Made by a program: the position numbers and the translations under genes. From JACKIP01 sp963710165 (lineage in GTDB: Bacteria; Pseudomonadota; Alphaproteobacteria; Micavibrionales; Micavibrionaceae), in NCBI GenBank assembly GCA_963710165.1, contig CAVPYZ010000004.1:620001-684000 (forward strand): a stretch of DNA of 64,000 nucleotides. The letters run 5' to 3'. The notes beneath the pieces were generated by a model. That model made no database searches. It was given only the letters and a program-made list of their open reading frames with translations, and was not told the DNA's origin. Shown in pieces: positions 1 to 7,932 of this stretch (the first letter of the stretch is position 1; each line of letters opens with the position of its first letter).

Positions 1-2
1 AG

Positions 3-1802
3 GATTTGTCATTTAATATTCATGACCGCGCGCGTATTGCCTTGGTCGGGAAAAACGGTGCGGGGAAATCGACTCTTATTAATATTATCACAGGCATACA
101 GGAAATGGATGCGGGGGAGAGGTGGCAAGCGCCGGGGCTTACCATTGGATATTTGAAACAAGATATTCAGCCAAAAGCCGGGCAAAAGGTGTTTGATTAT
201 ATTTTCAGTGAAATAGAAGGCGAGGAGCGCGAACTATACGCCTATAAAGTGGATATCGTCACAGACGCGCTACAGATTAATCCGCAAAGTTATATGGATA
301 AATTATCCGGCGGGCAGTTGCGTCGTGCAGGCTTGGCGCGGGCATTGGTGGAGGAGCCGGATATCCTTCTTCTTGATGAGCCGACAAACCATCTGGATCT
401 GGAAATCATTGAATGGCTAGAGGGCTATCTTAACAATTATAACGGAACATTATTATGCGTCAGCCATGATAAGACGTTTTTGGCCAATATTACGAATAAG
501 GTTTTCTGGCTTGATCGCGGCGGTTTGAAAGTATCACCACAAGGATTCAAATCATTTGATGAATGGTCCACGGATATTTTGGAACAAGAGGAGCGGGAGT
601 TGAAAAACCGCAAACAATCCGTCGGGATTGAGGTGGCATGGGCAAGCCGCGGCGTGAAAGCGCGTGTAAAACGCAATGTCCGTCGTTTGGAAAAAGTGCG
701 GGATATGCGCGACAAATTGAAAGCAGATGAGGCGTCTTATCGTCGTGCCACAGAAAAGATGAAGATCAAGCCGTTAAAAGATACGGATCAGAATTCCAAA
801 GTGGTTGCAGAATTTTATAATGTTCATAAAAGCTTTGATCATCACGGCGAAGAACTTAAAATTCTGGATAAATTCTCTTATCGTATACAGCGCGGCGATC
901 GCATCGGTATTTTAGGGCGCAATGGTTCCGGCAAAACAACATTTTTGAAAATGTTAGTGGGGGAGATGGAGCCGGATATCGGCCGTGTCAAGGTACGAAA
1001 GGAACTGGAGTTTTCCTATTTTGACCAGAAACGTAGCGATCTTGATCCGACATTTACTTTGAAAAAAACACTATGTCCGGCTGGCGGAGATCATATATTT
1101 GTGATGGGGAAAGATCGTCATGTATATGGCTATCTAAAAGATTTTATGTTTGATCCCTCCCGTGTGGAAGATAAGGTCTCACAGCTTTCGGGCGGGCAGA
1201 AAAACCGTTTAATGCTGTCTAAAGTACTTGCCGATCCGAAAAGCTGTCTGATTTTGGATGAGCCGACCAATGATCTGGATATGGAGACGCTGGATATGTT
1301 GGAGGAGATTCTATCTAACTATAATGGCACTTTAATTATTGTCTCTCATGATCGTGACTTCCTCGACCAGACGGTAACAAAAATACTGGCATTTGAAGGC
1401 GATGGCAAAGTTGAACAATGTGTTGGCGGGTATAGTGACTATCTGGAAAAAAGAAACCAGTCACAAAAAAATAAAAAGCCATCCGCTCAAGATAAAGAGC
1501 AGAGTGTAAGCGCCCCTACAGCAAAAAGTAATAAGGTAGATGAAAAGCCAAAGTTTAAGAAGCTATCCTACAAATTGGAATATGAATTATCGGAGCTACC
1601 GAAAAATATCGAGGCATTGGAAAAGGAAATTTCTACGCTTCAACAAAAGCTTGCCGATCCTGCATTCTATAAAAATGACCCTGATGAGTTTAATAAATCA
1701 GCCGAGCGTCTGACCCGTCGTAAATCAAAGCTGGAGCAAAATGAAATGCGCTGGCTGGAACTAGAAGAAATGAAGCAGGAAACTGAAAGTGTAGAGGCTT
1801 GA
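3..1802 (+). CDS. ABC-F family ATPase (Uup-like), 5' end outside the window
   Basis: Cytoplasmic double-ATPase protein of the ABC-F family, which acts on ribosomes and has no membrane domain. The reading frame is open to the left edge and the first visible residues fall inside the first nucleotide-binding domain, so the start is missing. Domain 1 has Walker A GKNGAGKST, signature LSGGQLRR and Walker B LLLDEPTNHLDL. A charged linker follows. Domain 2 has GRNGSGKTT, LSGGQKNR and LILDEPTNDLDM. The last 100 residues are a lysine/glutamate-rich coiled coil like the Uup C-terminal DNA/RNA-binding domain. The two-domain layout and coiled coil favour Uup over EttA, but the paralogue is not certain. 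The yegD-like gene follows 33 bp downstream on the same strand. Confidence 0.9.
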   Translation, partial: DLSFNIHDRARIALVGKNGAGKSTLINIITGIQEMDAGERWQAPGLTIGYLKQDIQPKAGQKVFDYIFSEIEGEERELYAYKVDIVTDALQINPQSYMDKLSGGQLRRAGLARALVEEPDILLLDEPTNHLDLEIIEWLEGYLNNYNGTLLCVSHDKTFLANITNKVFWLDRGGLKVSPQGFKSFDEWSTDILEQEERELKNRKQSVGIEVAWASRGVKARVKRNVRRLEKVRDMRDKLKADEASYRRATEKMKIKPLKDTDQNSKVVAEFYNVHKSFDHHGEELKILDKFSYRIQRGDRIGILGRNGSGKTTFLKMLVGEMEPDIGRVKVRKELEFSYFDQKRSDLDPTFTLKKTLCPAGGDHIFVMGKDRHVYGYLKDFMFDPSRVEDKVSQLSGGQKNRLMLSKVLADPKSCLILDEPTNDLDMETLDMLEEILSNYNGTLIIVSHDRDFLDQTVTKILAFEGDGKVEQCVGGYSDYLEKRNQSQKNKKPSAQDKEQSVSAPTAKSNKVDEKPKFKKLSYKLEYELSELPKNIEALEKEISTLQQKLADPAFYKNDPDEFNKSAERLTRRKSKLEQNEMRWLELEEMKQETESVEA

Positions 1803-1835
1803 TTTTAATACAAAGGGTATGAAAGGGAAGGCGGT

Positions 1836-3107
1836 ATGTCGTCATATAAGCTAGGGATAGATTTTGGAACATCAAATTCGACATGTGCGTTTTTGGACGG
1901 CGACAATGCACAGCTTATTCCATTAGAAGGTGACAGCACAACATTGCCCAGCGCCATGTTTTTTGGTGCAGATGGACATATTTATTTTGGGAAAAAAGCT
2001 TTCGTAGCGTATCTGGACGGTGAGGAGGGCCGTTTTATGCGTGGCTTAAAGTCAATTTTGGGCACATCCCTTATGAAAGAGAGAACTCTTATCAATAGGA
2101 AAAGTTTGGATTTTGTCCAGATTATAACCATTTATATCCACCATATAAAAGCGTGCGCAGAGCAATATATCGGAAGTCAAATTAAGGATGTTGTAATTGG
2201 GCGACCTGTGCATTTTCATGATAATAATCCAGAAGCCGATGCGCAATCAGAACAAACTTTACAACAGATTTCAGAAAGTATCGGTTTCGAAAATATTTCC
2301 TTTCAATATGAACCGATTGCCGCAGCATTTGCCCATGAAAAGACTTTGCAGAAGGAACAACTGGCTTTAGTGGTTGATTTGGGCGGTGGTACGTCAGATT
2401 TTACGGTCATACGTTTATCACCGCAAAGTCATGCGCAAGCAAACCGTAGTCATGATATATTTTCGACATCGGGAGTCAGGATTGGGGGTACAAATTTTGA
2501 TCAAAAGCTATCTATGAGAAGCTTTATGCCGCATCTTGGTTTGGGCAGTACGTATGCTTCCGAAATGGATGCGAGCAAGATTTTGCCAATTCCTCCCGCT
2601 GTTTATCATCAATTATCAGACTGGCCGCAAGTTCATTTTGGGCAAACAAAAAAAGCTATTCGGGAGACGAAAGCATTAATAAGAACAGCCGCAGACCCCG
2701 AAAAAATGAAAAAGCTTTTGGCGTTACAAGAAGCAGGGCTCGGTCATGCCTTGCTGCAAGCTGCGGAACAGACCAAAATTTCATTAACTAAAAATGACAG
2801 CGTCACGGCCGATTTCTCTGATGTTGATTTAGGCTTTGATGTAACTGTCAGCCGAACTGAATTTGAAGAGGCTATTCACGTTCTAATCTTGGGTATTTCA
2901 ACCTCTATGGATGAATGCATCGCATCTGCCGGAGTTGAAAAGGACGCAATCGGGCTTGTTATTTTGACAGGTGGGTCTAGCGAACTTCCTATTGTTAATC
3001 AACTTGTTACGAATAAATTCCCTTCCGCGAAAATCTCTAATGATAATAAATTCGGCAGTGTCGGTTTGGGGCTGGCATATAATACGAAATATGCTTTTTC
3101 GTCTTAA
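1836..3107 (+). CDS. Hsp70-family ATPase, YegD-like
   Basis: Actin/Hsp70-fold ATPase of the YegD type, 423 residues, close to the usual 450. The N-terminal phosphate-1 motif is LGIDFGTSNST (residues 6-16), the phosphate-2 motif is VVDLGGGTSDFTV (about 180-192) and the adenosine motif is LTGGSSELP (near 380). The long C-terminal substrate-binding domain of DnaK is absent, as in YegD. The start is supported by a purine-rich ribosome site (GGGAAGG) just upstream. It probably shares a transcript with the ABC-F gene and ends at a strong bidirectional hairpin. The client or role of YegD proteins is not established. Confidence 0.85.
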   Translation: MSSYKLGIDFGTSNSTCAFLDGDNAQLIPLEGDSTTLPSAMFFGADGHIYFGKKAFVAYLDGEEGRFMRGLKSILGTSLMKERTLINRKSLDFVQIITIYIHHIKACAEQYIGSQIKDVVIGRPVHFHDNNPEADAQSEQTLQQISESIGFENISFQYEPIAAAFAHEKTLQKEQLALVVDLGGGTSDFTVIRLSPQSHAQANRSHDIFSTSGVRIGGTNFDQKLSMRSFMPHLGLGSTYASEMDASKILPIPPAVYHQLSDWPQVHFGQTKKAIRETKALIRTAADPEKMKKLLALQEAGLGHALLQAAEQTKISLTKNDSVTADFSDVDLGFDVTVSRTEFEEAIHVLILGISTSMDECIASAGVEKDAIGLVILTGGSSELPIVNQLVTNKFPSAKISNDNKFGSVGLGLAYNTKYAFSS

Positions 3108-3128
3108 CTCGATAGTTTCAAGCATAAA

Positions 3129-3160
3129 AAAACACGAGATACCGAAATACCTCGTGTTTT
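3129..3160. terminator. Bidirectional intrinsic terminator between the YegD-like gene and csp
   Basis: AAAACACGAG (3129-3138) pairs perfectly with CTCGTGTTTT (3151-3160) around a 12-nt loop. A T run follows on each strand, with seven T on the minus strand, so it serves both convergent genes. Confidence 0.85.
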
Positions 3161-3183
3161 AAAATTTTTTAAGTGTGCTTAAA

Positions 3184-3390
3184 TTAAGCAGCTTCTTTCA
3201 AGTTAGTGGCAGATTGCTTGCCTTTTTCTTCTTGAATATCGAATTCAACTTTGTCGCCTTCATTCAAACCGTTCAGGCTTGACGCTTCAACTGCGCTGAT
3301 ATGAACAAACACATCGCCGCCGCCTTCTGAAGGTTCGATGAAACCAAAACCCTTTGTTGGGTTAAACCATTTTACTGTACCTTTTGCCAT
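3184..3390 (-). CDS. Cold-shock domain protein (CspA family)
   Basis: Small single-stranded nucleic-acid-binding OB-fold protein of 68 residues, the usual CspA size. RNP1 is KGFGFIEP (residues 13-20) and RNP2 is VFVHIS (27-32); both carry the expected aromatic residues. A clear AAGGAG ribosome site lies 8 nt before the ATG. A leader of well over 80 nt without other ORFs precedes it, in keeping with cold-shock genes regulated through their 5' UTR, though no specific structure was identified. It converges on the YegD-like gene and shares its terminator. Confidence 0.95.
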   Translation of the reverse strand: MAKGTVKWFNPTKGFGFIEPSEGGGDVFVHISAVEASSLNGLNEGDKVEFDIQEEKGKQSATNLKEAA

Positions 3391-3651
3391 TGTAATTACT
3401 CCTTATGCAAGTGTCGGTATTTTTCAATTACATCAATGTAACCGAATTCTTCTGTTTGATAATGAATAGCATTATCTATCTCAGTTAAGCCGAACAATCT
3501 CGAAAGTAACCCGATGTTTTATACGTAAAAATCAAACTTAGGGAGACTAAGCCTGATTTTACACGCGGCGTCAACCAAATTAAACATTTAGACCGTTTAA
3601 TATCTATAATGTATCGCTGTTTTCGAGTGCATTTTGGAATTTTGATGTAAG

Positions 3652-3834
3652 TTATGGTTTCTTCACAACTTTTGGTTTACGTGCGGGGGCCTGCGCTTTT
3701 GCCATATGTTCCCGGCAGTAAGATGCATCGGGATCAGTCGGCTCGCCACAGAAATTAAAATCGTCATCTTCAGGATTACCTGATGGCCAGCGGCACATCC
3801 CTGTTTTTAATTCTCCCATTGTAATTATACTCAT
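3652..3834 (-). CDS. Short GcrA-like zinc-knuckle protein
   Basis: Sixty residues matching the C-terminal conserved block of the alphaproteobacterial cell-cycle regulator GcrA: CRWPSGNP (14-21), then FCGEPTDP (28-35), then YCREH (39-43). The Cys/His spacing suggests a small metal-binding knuckle. The N-terminal helix-turn-helix of full-length GcrA is absent, so this is a stand-alone C-terminal-type protein and not GcrA itself. A basic proline/lysine tail ends the protein. An internal ATG (MGELK) is an alternative start. No partner gene is adjacent. Confidence 0.6.
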   Translation of the reverse strand: MSIITMGELKTGMCRWPSGNPEDDDFNFCGEPTDPDASYCREHMAKAQAPARKPKVVKKP

Positions 3835-4195
3835 ATCCGGACTCCTCTATCTAATTTTTATAATTATTAAGCGCAAAATCTGTTTAAACTTGATTGGTTC
3901 GTGTTAGAAAAGTTAAGAAATATCAAACTTAAGAATATTAAGTATAAAGATATTTATATATTTTGCAATAATTACATAAGCTTAGATTGATTTTTATAGG
4001 ATAACGAAGGGTGCTTTTAGAATGGGTGACTATCAAATTATAAATCATGGTGTTTCAAAACCTATTAATATCATTCAATCTCGTCATAAACATACAATAT
4101 GTATTTCAGGTATTTTATAAATTTGTATTAATGAAAGCATATGCTTATAAACTTATAATAAATAAAAAATATATAAAATTTAGAGCAGGGTTGTT
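3835..4195. other. AT-rich intergenic stretch
   Basis: About 360 bp of very AT-rich sequence between divergently oriented genes. Nothing convincing was seen beyond presumed promoters for both sides. Confidence 0.4.
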
Positions 4196-4825
4196 ATGTT
4201 TCAAGAGCGCAAAATGTCAATTTATATTGCCGAATTCCCAAATCGAAATGAGGATACAACAAGGTATCATACAGCGTTATTTTTAGTAGATGAAGGAAGT
4301 GATGAGCCGGAAGTTGTTCAGCAGCTTCATTATAATGATCATGCAAATGATTTAATGGATGAGTTGCAAGGAATTATCCGAATTGTTCCTAACATTAGAC
4401 ATGGTTTGAAATCTAAAACTTCTCTAGGTGATCTTCATGTTTATCCGATCATAGGCGGACATGAAACTGATATGTTGCAGATGTGGAATCATATACTGGC
4501 GCACTCTATCGAAGTGCGTTCACAAGAACTACTTTTTGATTACCATGATAGAAACTTGCCGCATGCTAATAATTGTCGTGCAGGGATTATAAGTGCTCTT
4601 GCGTCCATCGGAATAGGTGTAGAAGACGAGTATTACGCAAGTGATGCAGGTACTATTGCATCGCGTATAGCGGTAAGTTCTGTTTTTAATACTAGTGTAG
4701 CGCCTGCCTTAAGTTTGAGTGAAGTTATAGCGGAAAACGAAAGATTAACAGCCGCTTTGATACCCCCTTGGGAAATGGAAGAAAGCTCTAGTATCACAGG
4801 ATTACAGCAACTCATTAAAGAATAA
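4196..4825 (+). CDS. Unrecognised 209-residue protein
   Basis: Not assigned to a known family. An AGGG ribosome site six bases before the ATG supports this start; a second ATG lies six codons in. The protein is soluble-looking, with no signal peptide or membrane segment. A patch around residues 122-140 (LPHANNCRAGIISAL) holds a lone Asn-Asn-Cys followed by a helix, after an earlier His-containing region (GGHETD). This arrangement recalls papain-like or NlpC-type folds, but that is only a suggestion. The C-terminus is acidic. It lies upstream of two more unrecognised genes on the same strand. Confidence 0.55.
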   Translation: MFQERKMSIYIAEFPNRNEDTTRYHTALFLVDEGSDEPEVVQQLHYNDHANDLMDELQGIIRIVPNIRHGLKSKTSLGDLHVYPIIGGHETDMLQMWNHILAHSIEVRSQELLFDYHDRNLPHANNCRAGIISALASIGIGVEDEYYASDAGTIASRIAVSSVFNTSVAPALSLSEVIAENERLTAALIPPWEMEESSSITGLQQLIKE

Positions 4826-5180
4826 ATACAGATTCATAAGTGAACCGTCCGAGTCTCTGGAGGGATCATGCGGGTTTTTGCCAGTTGCAACGCCATAGCG
4901 AAAGATTTGACCGTATAAAGAAGACAATAAAGCATTCTGTGAGTTTCTGGATAATATTAAAAAAGTGGATTAATAACATTTTACCCAAAATGGTTTATTT
5001 ATTTTTAAGTATGTATAATAATTTAGAGCTAGACGTGTAAAATAAGCTGAGCTTGTCTTGAGAGTATTTTAAGTCTCTCTCTAAAGTTTTTCCGATAAAT
5101 CCGCTCATGGAAATATGCTAGAGAATCCTAATATTGGTTGTGTGGCTTTCTTAAATCTCATTCTTCTTAGTGGCAGTTTT

Positions 5181-5211
5181 TTGTGCAATAGATATTAAAT
5201 TTATGTATAAT
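5181..5211 (+). promoter_or_regulatory. Probable sigma-70 promoter for the 5243-7205 pair
   Basis: TTGTGC at 5181-5186 and a perfect TATAAT at 5206-5211 with 19 bp between, 31 bp before the ATG at 5243. The rest of 4826-5180 holds no gene that can be supported; a 66-codon ORF there lacks a ribosome site and looks accidental. Confidence 0.45.
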
Positions 5212-5242
5212 ACTTTTCAATTTATAAGTGAGTTATTTAAAG

Positions 5243-5647
5243 ATGGAAATTATCAAATCGCCTGAAGGAAATTACCATATCGCTGCGAATAAGGATGAAT
5301 GGTTTCTGATTCATTTTTACGCCAACTTTTTAAATGATAATTACGACAAGATAGATGAGTTTATTTTTGGTCGTTTTGACGCACAAGAAGAAGTCGCATC
5401 AATTACTGACAAAATTAATAAAGCGCACATTGCAGATCGTGATGAAAATTATCTAACACTAAATTTTAAAGAATTACATCTATTAGTTGATATATTAGCT
5501 GACGCAGCAGATGAACAAGCATATCAACTTAATCAATTTTCTGATCGAAAAATGGAGCTTAGGTATATTTTGTCAGATACTACTGACAAACTTTTTTATT
5601 TTTACATAGAGCAATCTAAAGAAAAGAAAAAAAATGATACGAGATAA
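5243..5647 (+). CDS. Unrecognised small protein upstream of the effector-like gene
   Basis: About 134 residues from the ATG at 5243; an in-frame GTG five codons earlier is an alternative start. Acidic, helical-looking and cytoplasmic, with no signal peptide and no recognised motif. It overlaps the next gene by 14 bp, which implies translational coupling. A small acidic protein coupled ahead of a larger glycine-zipper protein could be a chaperone or immunity partner. That is inference from gene order and size only. Confidence 0.55.
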   Translation: MEIIKSPEGNYHIAANKDEWFLIHFYANFLNDNYDKIDEFIFGRFDAQEEVASITDKINKAHIADRDENYLTLNFKELHLLVDILADAADEQAYQLNQFSDRKMELRYILSDTTDKLFYFYIEQSKEKKKNDTR

Positions 5648-7205
5648 TGAGATTATTCAAAGATATGTAGAGAGCGTAGTGGATCATGCTTATAAGGAGC
5701 ATGTGCACGAACTAAGAAATGAAGGTGAGGATGGCTTAGGGAAGCAAATAACAAATGAGCGAATGAGCTTTGGTAAGCCAAAAGAAGTGTTTACCCGAGC
5801 AGACATGCGTGAACATATTTTTGATATGTTGGAAGATCCGCGAACTCAATATGTTATTCATCCTGAACATGGGCGAATGTCGTTTTTTAATCCGGATTTA
5901 AAAAACGGTGGATTCTTAGGCTTTGCTCCTAACCTTAACAAAGATGGTCATGCGGGCACATTTTTCAAACCAGAAATGTACCGGCACAATAATAAATTTG
6001 AATATGATATAAATCATGCAAATGATAATTCTCTTGGAGTAAAAGTCGAGCCAAAATCCGTCACAGATTTAGGCTGGTTAGATCATATGGAACGCCATCG
6101 CGCCGCAATCATGTCGACCCCGCAACTTTTGCCTGGGGAAGAAGGTCATGCCAAACGAAGCTTTACAGATGCAGAAACGCTACGTTCTGATCTGGCGATA
6201 GATACACAACAAGCAGATATTAAAACCACACTTGATTTATCAAAAGTAAACGCAGGGCCATGGGTTGATGCAGGTATAACTACGGGCATGGCTGCGACCT
6301 TAATGTATAATGGCGCAACGCCTGCGGAGGCAGCGGGCATAATGCTAGAAGAACCAATAAACGCTTATGAGCAGGCGCAAGTTGGCAATTACCACCCGAC
6401 AGAGAAATTAGTGGCTGAGGCCGCTGCAGGTGGCATGGGTGCTTATGTTGGAGGAGCGGCTTTTGGACTAGGTTGTTCTGTCGTAACAGGCGGTACAGGA
6501 ACAATTCCATGTTTTATCGCCGGCTTTGCAGGTAGTGTAGGGGGCGGCACGCTGGCCGCGTCCAAAGGCGGTGATTTATATGATGAATGGCGTGAAGGAC
6601 AAAAGACAATTCCATCGATGAATGAAGACGGCACAGTTTACGAGCCTGATCCCGAGCTTCTAGAATTAAAAGATAACCAACTTGTCGAAGACCGTGCGGC
6701 GCGTTATGCCGCACTTACACCTGATGATGGCATCACCATGGCAAAGTCGCCTTATGCGGCTGATGACCAGGCAGTAGATACAATAGATTACGCGGAAGCG
6801 CATGAGAGATACGCCGTGATAGGACAAGGGCCAGATGAAGGCATTACTATGACAGCTAAAGACTTAGCACTGGAAAATAGCGAAGACTTCGCCCGCGTTG
6901 CTATTCCTTTGGATAATATGCGTAAAGGAATAGATAGTGACCCGATGGAAATGCGTGATATGTGGAATACGTTTAGTGATCAGCAAGTCGGAAAACAAAT
7001 TATTGATCTTGCAGATAAGCGTTTTCCAGAGGAAATGGGCGATTTAAGATTGGAAGCACAAGAAAGAATACGCCAGCAAGAATTTCAAAAACAATATGAG
7101 CGCGAACAATCTATGCTTCCTAATGCTGGTATTCCAATCGAAATGGATCCGACCCAGCGTATGATGCGCGGCCCTGATATGAACATGGGTATGGGCGGAA
7201 TGTAA
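5634..7205 (+). CDS. Glycine-zipper protein with methionine-rich tail, effector-like
   Basis: A 523-residue protein of no recognised family. Residues 1-215 are soluble and mostly polar. Residues about 215-320 are rich in Gly/Ala, with repeated small-residue spacing (AAAGGMGAYVGGAAFGLG, then a Cys-containing hydrophobic stretch, then AGSVGGGTLAA) resembling the membrane-inserting glycine zippers of toxins and secreted effectors. Residues 320-500 are acidic and helical. The end is a Met/Gly tail (MNMGMGGM). There is no classical signal peptide. It overlaps the preceding small gene by 14 bp. Candidate secreted effector or bacteriocin-like protein; no catalytic motif was identified. Confidence 0.5.
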   Translation: MIRDNEIIQRYVESVVDHAYKEHVHELRNEGEDGLGKQITNERMSFGKPKEVFTRADMREHIFDMLEDPRTQYVIHPEHGRMSFFNPDLKNGGFLGFAPNLNKDGHAGTFFKPEMYRHNNKFEYDINHANDNSLGVKVEPKSVTDLGWLDHMERHRAAIMSTPQLLPGEEGHAKRSFTDAETLRSDLAIDTQQADIKTTLDLSKVNAGPWVDAGITTGMAATLMYNGATPAEAAGIMLEEPINAYEQAQVGNYHPTEKLVAEAAAGGMGAYVGGAAFGLGCSVVTGGTGTIPCFIAGFAGSVGGGTLAASKGGDLYDEWREGQKTIPSMNEDGTVYEPDPELLELKDNQLVEDRAARYAALTPDDGITMAKSPYAADDQAVDTIDYAEAHERYAVIGQGPDEGITMTAKDLALENSEDFARVAIPLDNMRKGIDSDPMEMRDMWNTFSDQQVGKQIIDLADKRFPEEMGDLRLEAQERIRQQEFQKQYEREQSMLPNAGIPIEMDPTQRMMRGPDMNMGMGGM

Positions 7206-7359
7206 ATATATATCCCCTTTTTCTTTGTAGCGTATTACATTTCAAAGAAGCTTAATTCTTTTAATACAAAGCCGCAAGTCTGACATAATGATTGCATCTC
7301 TTTCGACTTGATGCCCCCACACTTAATACATTAAGGATAGTAAAGAAAAGGGACTCTCT

Positions 7360-7434
7360 TTGTATGTAACGACAAAAGGCGTGAAAACATTTTTTATTCG
7401 AAAGCGAATTAATGGCAGAGATGAACGCGTTATC
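7360..7434 (+). pseudogene. Remnant of a tyrosine integrase N-terminus
   Basis: The reading frame gives KGVKTFFIRKRINGRDER, which matches the N-terminal arm-binding block of DUF4102 integrases; compare GSKSFYLYKKINGRPER in the intact integrase at 21568. No catalytic domain follows. It lies just left of the leftmost attachment-site copy and indicates an older, largely deleted element there. Confidence 0.55.
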
Positions 7435-7521
7435 CTGTTTGATCTTTTGTATTGCATCCATTTACTCAAATTAACTACGATTTCTGATATTTTACAGCAT
7501 TATCTTGCATTGACTGTCGGG

Positions 7522-7540
7522 AAGCACAAGGAAAGCACAA
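7522..7540 (+). repeat. 11-bp-period direct repeat left of att copy 1
   Basis: AAGCACAAGGAAAGCACAA: two AAGCACAA units offset by 11 bp, 52 bp left of the tRNA-derived repeat. Similar tandem pairs lie inside the other attachment sites. Probable integrase arm sites of the decayed leftmost element. Confidence 0.45.
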
Positions 7541-7591
7541 AGAACTTGGTAAAATTCCTGTATTCTAAGAGTCGCGGATTTCTGGGGTTTA

Positions 7592-7639
7592 TTGGTTGCG
7601 GGAGATGGATTTGAACCAACGACCTTCAGGTTATGAGCC
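7592..7639 (-). repeat. Attachment-site copy 1 (3' part of initiator tRNA)
   Basis: Forty-eight bases matching the initiator tRNA gene at 50018-50094 from the CCA end to the anticodon loop, with one difference (A for T at 7605). The 5' half of a tRNA is absent, so it is an integration scar and not a tRNA gene. It is the left boundary of island A. Confidence 0.9.
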
Positions 7640-7699
7640 GTATATATACATATACTAACAAGTTGATTTAATTTAGTTTTTTAGATTTTAAAATGTGTA

Positions 7700-7719
7700 T
7701 GTGTAAGATACTGTGTAAG
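7700..7719 (+). repeat. Tandem TGTGTAAG pair at the left end of island A
   Basis: TGTGTAAGATACTGTGTAAG: two TGTGTAAG units offset by 12 bp, 60 bp inside att copy 1. Candidate integrase arm site. Confidence 0.4.
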
Positions 7720-7797
7720 TAATTAGAGCTATTTTGAGGCCTATTAAGACCATTTTTCAGCTTGTGAAAAAGTTTTTTATGCACTAATTTAAGCATT

Positions 7798-7884
7798 TTA
7801 AGAGTGACTAATGGCATCCTGAGCATACTCACGAGGTAGCTTGGCAAAAGTACGCTCTAGCTCAATAAATTCTTCGCTACTCAC
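7798..7884 (-). CDS. Possible 28-residue ORF or gene remnant downstream of res
   Basis: A GTG-started minus-strand ORF, charged and helical (ELERTFAKLPREYAQ), 48 bp after the res stop codon. It lacks a good ribosome site. It could be a remnant of a longer gene's C-terminus or a chance ORF. Confidence 0.2.
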   Translation of the reverse strand: MSSEEFIELERTFAKLPREYAQDAISHS

Positions 7885-7932
7885 AATAAATTCTTATTCT
7901 AAAGAGGATTAATAAAAGCATTCTAGTAGCAA

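Noticed and set aside
3184..3480. A specific cold-shock thermosensor in the csp leader
   Set aside because: The leader is long enough, but no convincing alternative hairpins around the ribosome site were found by eye.
4840..5040. 66-codon plus-strand ORF
   Set aside because: No ribosome site, no recognisable protein features, and AT-rich composition typical of chance frames.
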